NCBI RefSeq assembly: GCF_000716535.1
Contig: NZ_JNWV01000073.1
Coordinates: 1-21,344 of the forward strand
Direction of reading: 5' to 3'
Origin: Streptomyces flaveolus
GTDB lineage: Bacteria; Actinomycetota; Actinomycetes; Streptomycetales; Streptomycetaceae
Length of the DNA: 21,344 nucleotides
Shown: in pieces, positions 14,999-21,344 of the stretch
Numbering within the stretch: position 1 is the stretch's first letter
Layout of the letters: every line of letters begins with the position of its first letter
Notes under the pieces: generated by a model
What the model saw: the letters and a program-made list of their open reading frames with translations, nothing else
Databases searched by the model: none
Told to the model about the DNA's origin: nothing
Program-made: the position numbers and the translations under genes

Positions 14999-15903
14999 CG
15001 CGCGGCCACCTCCAGCACCTCGTCGGTGCCCAGGGCGCGGGCGTAGGCGAATACCGCCAGCAGCAGGGCGCCCATCAGTACGAAGGACAGGGCGGCGGCG
15101 GCCGGGTAGTCGAGGTTGGTGAAGTACTCGGTCTGGATGATGTTCCCGATCATGGTGGTCGAGGGGCCGCCGAGGATGCCGGCGTTGACGTAGTCGGCGG
15201 AGGCGGGCACGAAGGTCAGCAGCACGCCCGCGAAGACTCCGGGCAGGGACAGCGGCAGCACCACGCGCCAGAAGGTCTGCGCCCGGGAGGCGTACAGGTC
15301 GGTGGAGGCCTCGATCACCTTGGCGTCCACCCGCTCCAGGGCCACGTACACGGGCAGCACCATGAACGGCAGGAAGTTGTACGTCAGTCCGCCGATCACC
15401 GCGTACGGGGTGGCCAGGACGTGGAAGCCGGCGGGCAGCAGCCCCAGGTCCTTGAGCGGGCCGAGCAGGACGCCGTTGTCGGCGAGGACCACGTTCCAGG
15501 ACTGGGTGCGGATGACGAAGGAGACGAAGAACGGCAGCAGGAGCAGGAAGAGGAAGACCGACTTGTGCCGGCCGGCCCGGAAGGCGATCCAGTAGGCCAC
15601 CGGGTATCCCACCAGGGCGCAGCCGACGGTGGCCGCGGCGCCGTAGAGGAGTGAGCGGACCAGTTGCACGTGGTAGGTCTCCACCACGTGGGCGTAGGTG
15701 CCGAAGTGGAAGGTCTGGCGGAAGCCGTCGATGAAGTCGCCGGTCTGCAGGGACAGCGACACCATGACGATCACCGGCGTCACGAAGAAGGCGGCCAGCC
15801 ACAGCCAGCCCGGCAGCACCATCAGATACGGAGCCAGTACGGCGCCGGGGCGCCGCCGGCGGCGCGTCAGGACTGGTAGATCGGTTCGAACAGCGCGTTC
15901 CAC
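14995..15903 (-). CDS. ABC transporter permease, PotB-like
   Basis: A 302-residue permease of the PotB type, partner of the PotC-like protein. The GTG at 15903 is chosen because GGAGG lies seven bases upstream; it begins 37 bases inside the binding-protein gene in another frame. The N-terminus MERAVRTDLPVLTRRRRRPG is basic and cytoplasmic. Hydrophobic segments are near 28-51, 81-108, 115-134, 165-187, 218-235 and 268-288. The EAA loop is EASTDLYASRAQTFWRVVLPLSLPG (198-222), in which the usual Gly is replaced by Tyr-Ala-Ser. The FVPASADYVNAGILGG segment (231-246) is typical of PotB-like permeases. Confidence 0.92.
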   Translation of the reverse strand: MERAVRTDLPVLTRRRRRPGAVLAPYLMVLPGWLWLAAFFVTPVIVMVSLSLQTGDFIDGFRQTFHFGTYAHVVETYHVQLVRSLLYGAAATVGCALVGYPVAYWIAFRAGRHKSVFLFLLLLPFFVSFVIRTQSWNVVLADNGVLLGPLKDLGLLPAGFHVLATPYAVIGGLTYNFLPFMVLPVYVALERVDAKVIEASTDLYASRAQTFWRVVLPLSLPGVFAGVLLTFVPASADYVNAGILGGPSTTMIGNIIQTEYFTNLDYPAAAALSFVLMGALLLAVFAYARALGTDEVLEVAAR

Positions 15904-17141
15904 TGCTTCTCCTCCGTCTCGTCGAGCACCCGCAGGTGGCGCAGCTTGGCTTCGTCGGCCTTGGTCGGGAAGACCAGGGGGCTGGTGCTCAGCGAGCCGA
16001 GCAGGGACCGGAGCTCGCCGGTGGCGGCGGCCGCGTCGCGCTGGATCACCGGCTGAGCGGCCGGGACGGGACACACGAACTGCACCGTCTCGCTGATCTT
16101 CGCGGCGACCTCGGGCCGGTAGACGTAGTCCATGTACGTCAGTGCGTCGACGGGGTGGGCGGCCGTCGAGGGGATGCACAGGTTGTCGGTCCACAGCAGT
16201 CCGCCCTCGTCGGGGATGACGAACTCCAGCCGTGAACCACTGCGGTTGGCCTGGAAGACGTCGCCGGAGTACACCAACGAGGCGTACAGGTCGCCGCGTT
16301 GGAGCGAGGACTGGTAGGTGGCGGTGCTGTAGGAGCGGACCAGGCCGGCGTCGCGCTGCTGGCGCAGCCAGGCGGCGGCCTTGCGCCAGTCGGCGTGCGT
16401 GGAGGTCTCCGGGTCGACGCCGACGGCCAGCAGGGCGATGTTGCCCATCTGCACCGCGTCGTTCCACATGCCGACCTTGCCGCGCAGCTTCGGGTCGAGC
16501 AGGTCCTGCCAACTGGTGATCTTCCGGCCGACCTTGGCCGGGTCGTAGCCGATTCCGGTCATGCCGGACTGCCAGGGCACGGTGTAGACGTTGCCGCGGT
16601 CGAAGGAGGAGTTCTTGAACGTGGCACCGCCGTACTCGGCGAAGTGGGGCAGCCTGCTGTGGTCGAGCGGGGCGAGGTAGCCGAGTTCGATGTACTTGGT
16701 GAGGTAGCTGTCGCCGCCCAGCACCATCAGGTCGTAGCCGATGCCCTGTCCGGAGGCGAACTCCGGCTGGACCTTGCCGAACCAGGACGCGCTGTCGTCG
16801 ATCACCTCGTCGTAGGAGACTTTGATGCCGGTCTCGCGGGTGAACGCCTCCAGGGTGGGGTGCCGGCCCTGGTCGCCGGGGTCGGTGTCGATGTACTGGG
16901 TGTAGTTGGCGAAGCTGAGCCGGCCCTTCTTCTTCCGTCCGGTCCAGAAGTCGCCGACGGCGGCGGCGATCTCGGCGGCCGTGCCGGGCACGGGCTTGCG
17001 GGCGCCGGGCACGCTGCACGCGGCGAGCGGGGCCAGGGCGGCGGCGCCGAGCGCGGCACGCAGCAGACCGCGCCGGGAACAGCGGCGCTCGGTCAGTCCG
17101 CGCAGCCAGGGCGCGGGAGGTGTGGGCTGCAGGGGCATCAT
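15867..17141 (-). CDS. ABC transporter substrate-binding lipoprotein, PotD-like
   Basis: A 424-residue extracellular solute-binding protein of the spermidine/putrescine class. The leader has a twin-arginine motif SRRGLL (22-27), a hydrophobic stretch, and a lipobox LAAC with the lipid-carrying Cys42, so it is probably exported folded by Tat and anchored in the membrane. The mature part starts with LSFANYTQYID (74-84), a PotD-type first strand, followed by FTRETGIKVSYDEVIDDSASWFGKV, YDLMVLGGDSYL, YTVPWQSGMTGIGYDP, and DNLCIPSTAAHPVDALTYMDYVYRPEVAA near the C-terminus, all in PotD order. Starts are ATG 17141 or ATG 17138. The gene begins 13 bases after the ATPase stop. Given the FrlB/FrlD-like enzymes, the ligand is more likely a sugar-amine conjugate than a free polyamine (inference). 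Confidence 0.92.
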   Translation of the reverse strand: MMPLQPTPPAPWLRGLTERRCSRRGLLRAALGAAALAPLAACSVPGARKPVPGTAAEIAAAVGDFWTGRKKKGRLSFANYTQYIDTDPGDQGRHPTLEAFTRETGIKVSYDEVIDDSASWFGKVQPEFASGQGIGYDLMVLGGDSYLTKYIELGYLAPLDHSRLPHFAEYGGATFKNSSFDRGNVYTVPWQSGMTGIGYDPAKVGRKITSWQDLLDPKLRGKVGMWNDAVQMGNIALLAVGVDPETSTHADWRKAAAWLRQQRDAGLVRSYSTATYQSSLQRGDLYASLVYSGDVFQANRSGSRLEFVIPDEGGLLWTDNLCIPSTAAHPVDALTYMDYVYRPEVAAKISETVQFVCPVPAAQPVIQRDAAAATGELRSLLGSLSTSPLVFPTKADEAKLRHLRVLDETEEKQWNALFEPIYQS

Positions 17142-17154
17142 GGTCGACCTGTCG

Positions 17155-18348
17155 TCAGCTCGGGGTGAGGGAACCGGAGTCGGGGACCGCCCGGTCGGCG
17201 GCGGAGGTGGCCGGTGCGGCGGGCGTGGTGCCGAGCGGGTAGGAGTGGGCGGTGGCCCAGGACAGCCAGACGGTGTCGCCGCGGGCCGGTACGACGGACG
17301 CCGTGCCGTCGTTGGGCTGGAAGACGGTCATCTCCGCGCCGGTGTCCGTGGCCACCGTGTAACTGGTGGAGGTGCCCAGGTAGACCACCTCGCTGACGGT
17401 CCCGCGGATGCGGCTCGCGTCCCCCGCCGGGCCGGCGGTCAGGGTGATCTTCTCGGGCCGTACGGTGAGCTGGACCTCCGTCCCGGCGGCGGGCGCGGCG
17501 GACGGCGGGACGGTGACGCGCTGTCCGTCGCCGAGGTCGATCACCCCGCCCGCGGGTCCGGTGGTGGTCAGCCGGCCGCTGATCAGGTTCGACGTGCCGA
17601 TGAAGCCGGCGACGAACGCGGTGGCGGGGCGCTCGTACACCTCCTGCGGGCCGGCGACCTGCTCGATCAGGCCGCCGTTCATCACCGCGATCCGGTCCGA
17701 CATGGTCAGCGCCTCGGCCTGGTCGTGCGTGACGTAGATGAAGGTGATGCCCACCTCGCGCTGGATGCGCTTGAGCTCGAGCTGCATGGACTGCCGCAGC
17801 TTCAGGTCGAGCGCGCCCAGGGGTTCGTCGAGGAGCAGGGCGCGCGGGCGGTTGACCAGGGCCCGCGCCAGGGCCACGCGCTGCTGCTGGCCACCGGAGA
17901 GCTGCCGGGGGCGGTGGTCGGCCTTCTCGGCGAGTTCGACGGTGCGCAGGATGCGGTCGACCCGGTCGTGGATCTCGTCCTTGGGGACGCGCCGGCGGCG
18001 CAGCCCGAACGCCACGTTGTCCGCGACGCTCAGGTGCGGGAAGAGCGCGTAGGACTGGAACACCATGTTGATGTCCCGCTTGTCGGCCGGTACGCCGACC
18101 ATGTTCCGGCCGTGCAGCAGGATCTCCCCGCCGCTCGGCTCCTCGAATCCGGCGATCATCCGCAAGGTGGTGGTCTTGCCGCAGCCGGACGGCCCCAGCA
18201 GGGAGAAGAACTCCCCCTCGGCGATGGTGAGGTTCACCCCTCGTACCGCCGCTCCGCCGCGGGCGCCGCCGAAGTCCTTGACCACGTCGACGAGGGTGAT
18301 GGCCGGGTCTGCGCCGGCCGGTGGCGGCGAAAGGGTGTCGGTTGCCAT
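17155..18348 (-). CDS. ABC transporter ATP-binding protein, PotA-like
   Basis: A 397-residue import ATPase. ATG 18348 has GGAGG eight bases upstream. Motifs in order: Walker [10 protein letters not shown] (52-60), Q-loop Gln98, signature [15 protein letters not shown] (150-164), Walker B LLLDEP (171-176), D-loop GALD and switch His208 in THDQAEA. The C-terminal 150 residues form the regulatory TOBE/OB domain seen in PotA and MalK ([32 protein letters not shown]). It is the first gene of the minus-strand operon, and its leader begins in the LacI-type operator region. Confidence 0.95.
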   Translation of the reverse strand: MATDTLSPPPAGADPAITLVDVVKDFGGARGGAAVRGVNLTIAEGEFFSLLGPSGCGKTTTLRMIAGFEEPSGGEILLHGRNMVGVPADKRDINMVFQSYALFPHLSVADNVAFGLRRRRVPKDEIHDRVDRILRTVELAEKADHRPRQLSGGQQQRVALARALVNRPRALLLDEPLGALDLKLRQSMQLELKRIQREVGITFIYVTHDQAEALTMSDRIAVMNGGLIEQVAGPQEVYERPATAFVAGFIGTSNLISGRLTTTGPAGGVIDLGDGQRVTVPPSAAPAAGTEVQLTVRPEKITLTAGPAGDASRIRGTVSEVVYLGTSTSYTVATDTGAEMTVFQPNDGTASVVPARGDTVWLSWATAHSYPLGTTPAAPATSAADRAVPDSGSLTPS

Positions 18349-18451
18349 CGCGGAGACCTCCGGAGTTCGGATAGGGGCGGAACGGGCGACCGTCGGCAGG
18401 GCGCGGACGGCCGTCCGGGGGACGGCAGACGGAGCCTTCTGGCGGGCAGAA

Positions 18452-18467
18452 TTGATAACGTTACCAA
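18452..18467. promoter_or_regulatory. LacI-type operator between divergent lacI-like gene and transporter operon
   Basis: TTGATAACGTTACCAA is a 16-base palindrome with one mismatched pair around a central AACGTT, the typical form of LacI/GalR-family sites. It lies 126 bases before the regulator start and 104 bases before the ATPase start, so a single bound dimer could control both directions. Confidence 0.78.
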
Positions 18468-18481
18468 CGCGCTCGTACCTT
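18452..18481 (+). promoter_or_regulatory. Promoter of the LacI-family regulator gene
   Basis: TTGATA (18452-18457) as -35, an 18-base spacer, and TACCTT (18476-18481) as -10. The -35 is the left half of the palindromic operator, so the regulator would repress its own gene. The promoter for the minus-strand operon is not clear to me. Confidence 0.5.
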
Positions 18482-18577
18482 ACCCACGCCCCGCGGCCTT
18501 GCGTCAATGGTTGAATGGCGCTGAATGCCATCGAGCCGTTCCCCGGCGTTCGCCGGCCTGACACGGAAAGACCGGAG

Positions 18578-19675
18578 ATGCCCCCTGAATCGCAGCCGCG
18601 GCGCCGCGTGACCATCCCGGACGTCGCCCGGCACGCCGGTGTGGGACAGGCGACGGCCGCACGCGTCCTCGGCGGGTACGGATCGGCGAGCGCGGCCACC
18701 CGGGAGCGGGTGCTGGCCGCCGCCGCCGAGCTGGGCTACAGCACCAACGCCGTGGCACGCAGCATGATCAGCGGCCGCACCGACACCCTCGGAGTGGTCG
18801 TCGCCGACGTGGAGAACGCCTACTTCGCCCGTGCGGTGCGCGGCATCGCCGACGTCGCGGCCAAGGCGGGGCTGCAGGCCATCCTCGCCAACAGCGACGA
18901 GGACAGCGAGAAGGAGAAGGCCGCGGTCCAGCTGTTCATCGAGCGGCGCGTGGACGGGCTCGTGGTGGCGCCGGCCGCCACCGACGACGAGCACCTCGCC
19001 CGCGCCGTCTCCGCCGGCATCCCGGTGGTGCTGCTCGACCGGGTGCTGGCCGGTGCCACGCTGGACACGGTGGTCGTGGACAACCGGGGGGCGGTGAAGG
19101 CGGCGGTGACCCGGTTCACCGAGGCGGGACACACCCGTATCGCGGTGATCACCTCGGCCATGCCGGGTGACGACGGCATCCGTCTGGCGCCGGGCGCGGA
19201 CATCTGGACGACGACGGAACGTGTCGCCGGCTACCGCCAGGCCCTGCGGGCGGCCGGCATCCCGCGTTCCGCGGAGCTGATCCGGCACACCGGGTACGAG
19301 CGGGGTTGGGCGCGGTCGGCCGTACTGGAGCTGATGACCTCTCGCGACCGCCCCACCGCCCTGTTCACCACCGACAACGTGGCGACGCTCGGCACCCTGG
19401 ACGCCCTGCTCGACCTCGACGCCCGCATCCCCGGCGACGTCTCGGTCATCGGCTTCGACGACGCGGAATGGACCACGCTCATCCGGCCGCGGCTGAGCGT
19501 GGTCAGCCAGCCCGTGCAGGAACTGGGCGGCCTGGCCGCGGACATCCTGATCCGCCGCATCAACGGAGCGGCTGCCCGTCCCCGCCGGCACACCCTGAAC
19601 ACGACGTACATCGCCCGTGAGTCGACAGGGCCGGTACCCGCTCGCGTACGACGTCTACGGGCGCCGACGGACTGA
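18578..19675 (+). CDS. LacI-family transcriptional repressor
   Basis: A 365-residue regulator. I chose ATG 18578 because GGAAAG lies about six bases upstream and the protein then opens [21 protein letters not shown]; a reading from 18515 adds 21 residues and lacks a ribosome binding site. The helix-turn-helix is [23 protein letters not shown] (11-33), with the hinge helix [12 protein letters not shown] (57-68). A periplasmic-binding-protein-like effector domain follows: [20 protein letters not shown] (71-90), [15 protein letters not shown] (126-140), IPVVLLDRV (148-156), and near the end [31 protein letters not shown]. It probably binds the operator at 18452-18467 and is released by a sugar-amine or its phosphate (inference). 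Its position next to the transport/catabolic operon supports local control. Confidence 0.93.
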   Translation: MPPESQPRRRVTIPDVARHAGVGQATAARVLGGYGSASAATRERVLAAAAELGYSTNAVARSMISGRTDTLGVVVADVENAYFARAVRGIADVAAKAGLQAILANSDEDSEKEKAAVQLFIERRVDGLVVAPAATDDEHLARAVSAGIPVVLLDRVLAGATLDTVVVDNRGAVKAAVTRFTEAGHTRIAVITSAMPGDDGIRLAPGADIWTTTERVAGYRQALRAAGIPRSAELIRHTGYERGWARSAVLELMTSRDRPTALFTTDNVATLGTLDALLDLDARIPGDVSVIGFDDAEWTTLIRPRLSVVSQPVQELGGLAADILIRRINGAAARPRRHTLNTTYIARESTGPVPARVRRLRAPTD

Positions 19676-19838
19676 CCCTGATCCGAGACCGCGCCACGCG
19701 TACGGCGTCGGGCCACCTGAAGGCCTACGCCGCCACCGCGCCTGTCCAGGCCCCACAGCCGCGGGACGTCGGCGCCCCGGCGCGCAGGCGTCGTCGCGAG
19801 CGGGCACCACCTGCCGCTGAGCGCCGGCCCACACCACC

Positions 19839-19858
19839 GACCGCCCCACTGGGCGGTC
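19839..19858. terminator. Terminator candidate downstream of the LacI-family gene
   Basis: GACCGCCC (19839-19846) and GGGCGGTC (19851-19858) form a perfect 8-bp stem with a CACT loop. It is about 165 bases after the regulator stop codon and may serve transcription from either side. Confidence 0.6.
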
Positions 19859-19881
19859 CGCCTCCTCGCCGCCCGCGAGGC

Positions 19882-20101
19882 GCCGAGAGCGCAGCGCCAC
19901 GTCGTGCCCGACGTTGGAGGTGGCTCTGTTCAGTTCACCGCGTCGCTGGGGGATCGCCTTCTCGTCGTCCGTTTTTCGTCGCTCGCGACGTGCCGAGAGC
20001 GCAGCGCTATCTCGTGCCCGACGTCGGGGGCGGCCCTGTTCAGTTCACCGCGTCGCTGGGGGATCGCCTTCTCGTCGTCCGTTTTTCGTCGCCCGCAACG
20101 T
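19882..20101. repeat. Two tandem copies of a 110-bp intergenic repeat
   Basis: Copy 1 is 19882-19991 and copy 2 is 19992-20101. By eye they differ at nine of 110 positions, and a 57-base core (19926-19982 and 20036-20092) is identical. GCCGAGAGCG begins each copy and begins a third, truncated unit at 20102; the sequence just before copy 1 also resembles the end of a unit. The core contains a TTTTT run in otherwise GC-rich DNA. All copies face the same way. No transposase or target-site pattern is seen. Confidence 0.88.
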
Positions 20102-20191
20102 GCCGAGAGCGTTGCCCCCGCCAAGGTCCGGGCGAGCGGGTCGCCGACCGGCTGGGAAGGGGGGCGGGCCGTTGCGCGGTCCAGGCACATC

Positions 20192-20719
20192 TCACGCGCC
20201 GGTGACTCCGTCGATCCGCTCGCGGATGAGGTCGGCGTGACCGTTGTGACGCGCGTACTCCTCGATCATGTGCACCATGATCCAGCGCAGGGAGACTCCC
20301 TCATCGCCGACGTGTCCGGCTTCCTGTTCGGACAGGCGGCAGGAGTCGTCCAGCGATGCGTCGACGATCAGCTCGCGGCCTCGAGCGACCTCCGCTCGCC
20401 ACACGGCCGTCGCCTCGTCGAGCCCTCGTTCCCGCTGAAGGGCAAAGCCGTCCAGGTTGCTCTCCCCGAAGACCGGAGGAACGTCCCGACCCGCGAACAC
20501 ACGCTGGAACCAGTTGCGTTCCACTTCAGCCATGTGCTGAACGAGACCCAGCAGCGTCATGGACGAGGGTGGCGCCGAGGCGAGCCGTGCCTGCTCGTCG
20601 TCCAGGCCCGAGCACTTGAGGGCGAGGGTCGCGCGGTGAAAGTCCAGCCATGCTTCCAGCATGGCGCGTTCGCCGGCGTGCCCGGGAGGGATGGGCCGTC
20701 CGTCCGGAGTCGTATGCAT
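20192..20719 (-). CDS. DinB/DUF664-family protein
   Basis: A 175-residue four-helix-bundle protein of the DinB/YfiT superfamily (DUF664), whose members are often metal-dependent, thiol-linked transferases or isomerases. ATG 20719 is chosen because AGGG lies about seven bases upstream; the frame continues to 20896 without support. The putative metal ligands are His62 in [13 protein letters not shown] and His158 and His161 in [19 protein letters not shown], which is the family hallmark near the C-terminus. The length fits the family. In actinobacteria such proteins may use mycothiol, but nothing here shows the substrate. It faces the LacI-like gene and is divergent from the hydrolase. Confidence 0.9.
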   Translation of the reverse strand: MHTTPDGRPIPPGHAGERAMLEAWLDFHRATLALKCSGLDDEQARLASAPPSSMTLLGLVQHMAEVERNWFQRVFAGRDVPPVFGESNLDGFALQRERGLDEATAVWRAEVARGRELIVDASLDDSCRLSEQEAGHVGDEGVSLRWIMVHMIEEYARHNGHADLIRERIDGVTGA

Positions 20720-20809
20720 GAACACACCCTGGCAGCAGCCGTGGCCCACGACCGACCGTGCCTTACGGGGTGAGGCTGTATCCGGCCACGGAGCATCCGC
20801 GAAAACCCG

Positions 20810-20839
20810 TTGGCGGAGCACGGCGGCCACTGCTACTTT
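20810..20839 (+). promoter_or_regulatory. Promoter candidate for the leader ORF and hydrolase
   Basis: TTGGCG (20810-20815) as -35, an 18-base spacer, and TACTTT (20834-20839) as -10. Transcription would start near 20846, about 32 bases before the GTG of the 17-codon ORF. Confidence 0.48.
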
Positions 20840-20877
20840 TCCGCCAGGCCGTGCGAGAGAACGAGGAGGTGGTACCC

Positions 20878-20931
20878 GTGGACACAGTATCGACATGGGT
20901 GCTCCCCTCCGGGGTCACGGTCGGGCGATAG
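20878..20931 (+). CDS. 17-residue leader ORF upstream of hydrolase
   Basis: GTG 20878 to TAG 20929-20931 encodes [17 protein letters not shown]. It is preceded by a strong GAGGAGGT (20863-20870), better than the site of the following hydrolase gene, which starts 45 bases after the stop codon in the same frame. It may be a leader peptide that feeds ribosomes to the hydrolase, a remnant, or the original start of a longer protein interrupted by the amber stop. I do not recognise the peptide. Confidence 0.4.
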   Translation: MDTVSTWVLPSGVTVGR

Positions 20932-20976
20932 GTCGTCCGGGAGCGCCGTTCAAGAGCACTCCCGAAAGGCACGACC

Positions 20977-21344
20977 GTGCGCTTCACTTCCGAACAACGC
21001 CTCGACGACGGCGTCCTCGAACGCGAATTCACCCTCGGCGAGATCCCCGGCACCCTGTGGACATCTGGGTCCGCACCGGCCCCGCTGGTCCTGATGGCCC
21101 ACAACAACGGCCTGCCCAAGGCGGACCCCCGGCTGGTGGCCCGGGCCCGGTACACCGCGGCGCGCGGCTACGCGGTGGCCACCATCGACGCCGCCGGGTG
21201 CGGTGGCCGTCCCCGTTCCGCCGCCGACGAGCAGGCCCGTGCCGACCTCCGGCGGGCGATGCGGGCCGGCGAACCGGTCGACGAGATCTTCGAGTCCCTC
21301 ATCGGCCCGCTGGTCGACAACGCGGTCCCGGAATGGCACACCAC
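20977..21344 (+). CDS. Alpha/beta hydrolase, 5' part (runs off the window)
   Basis: 122 codons are present with no stop, so the gene continues past the end. GTG 20977 has AAGG about seven bases upstream. The protein begins MRFTSEQRLDDGVLEREFTLGEIPGTLWT; two antiparallel strands lead to APLVLMAHNNGLPKAD (35-50), an oxyanion-type H-N-N-G loop, then a helix and ARGYAVATIDAAGCGGRP (62-79). This order matches the first half of the alpha/beta hydrolase fold of the dienelactone hydrolase/peptidase-like kind. The nucleophile elbow and the rest of the triad lie outside the window. Confidence 0.82.
   Translation, partial: MRFTSEQRLDDGVLEREFTLGEIPGTLWTSGSAPAPLVLMAHNNGLPKADPRLVARARYTAARGYAVATIDAAGCGGRPRSAADEQARADLRRAMRAGEPVDEIFESLIGPLVDNAVPEWHT

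Larger units (their letters stand above)
19676..20191. other. 516-base non-coding region with hairpin and tandem repeat
   Basis: Between the convergent ends of the LacI-like and DinB-like genes. I see no credible gene; open frames exist on both strands but their translations are low-complexity Arg/Ser/Pro-rich sequence with no family features. The region holds a terminator hairpin (19839-19858) and two full copies of a 110-base repeat (19882-20101). Confidence 0.7.

Noticed and set aside
14153..18348. A plain spermidine/putrescine uptake operon
   Set aside because: The importer proteins are Pot-like, but the two following genes are a sugar-amine-phosphate deglycase and a sugar kinase, and the regulator is a LacI-type sugar regulator, so free polyamine is not the simplest ligand.
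16906..18561. 551-residue open frame on the plus strand
   Set aside because: It is antisense to the PotA-like gene, whose Walker A, signature and Walker B motifs are unambiguous.
19904..20773. 289-residue open frame crossing the 110-bp repeats
   Set aside because: It runs through both repeats and then antisense to the DinB-like gene; its translation has no family features.
20720..20896. N-terminal extension of the DinB-like protein to 234 residues
   Set aside because: It overlaps the promoter and leader ORF of the divergent hydrolase and has no ribosome binding site; the family starts near the ATG at 20719.

Overview
The window is high-GC DNA with GC-rich third codon positions, frequent GTG/TTG starts, two very large LAL-type LuxR regulators and a Tat-type lipoprotein. 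This points to an actinomycete, most likely Streptomyces or a close relative (inference from composition and gene families; no species marker is present). There are no rRNA, tRNA, CRISPR, transposase or phage genes. It reads as chromosomal accessory metabolism.

Layout. (1) 1-1860: the 5' end of a flavodoxin-like oxidoreductase (minus), divergent from a small MoaF-like protein, then a zinc alcohol dehydrogenase (plus). (2) 2096-4828: a first LAL regulator. (3) 4961-6377 (minus): a hypothetical protein overlapping the start of a NiCoT nickel/cobalt permease. (4) 6754-10318 (plus): an SDR-family protein that lacks the usual Tyr and Lys, then a second LAL regulator. The two LAL genes therefore each follow an unrelated oxidoreductase gene. 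(5) 10438-11877 (minus): an aldehyde dehydrogenase with a clear -35/-10 promoter whose 17-bp spacer is filled by a palindromic operator, with a second, imperfect copy next to it.

(6) 12066-19675 is the most coherent system. A minus-strand operon encodes a PotA-like ABC ATPase, a Tat/lipoprotein PotD-like binding protein, PotB- and PotC-like permeases, a FrlB/FraB-like SIS-domain sugar-amine-phosphate deglycase and a FrlD-like PfkB kinase. It is divergent from a LacI-family regulator, and a near-perfect LacI-type palindrome lies in the shared promoter region. The inferred pathway is import of a sugar-amine (Amadori or opine-like) conjugate, 6-phosphorylation, then cleavage to glucose 6-phosphate plus the free amine. 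The polyamine/opine-type transporter is unlike the carriers used by the characterised frl and fra systems.

(7) 19676-21344: a terminator-like hairpin, a tandem 110-bp repeat in non-coding DNA, a DinB/DUF664 protein (minus), then a promoter, a 17-codon ORF with a strong ribosome binding site, and the 5' part of an alpha/beta hydrolase running off the end.
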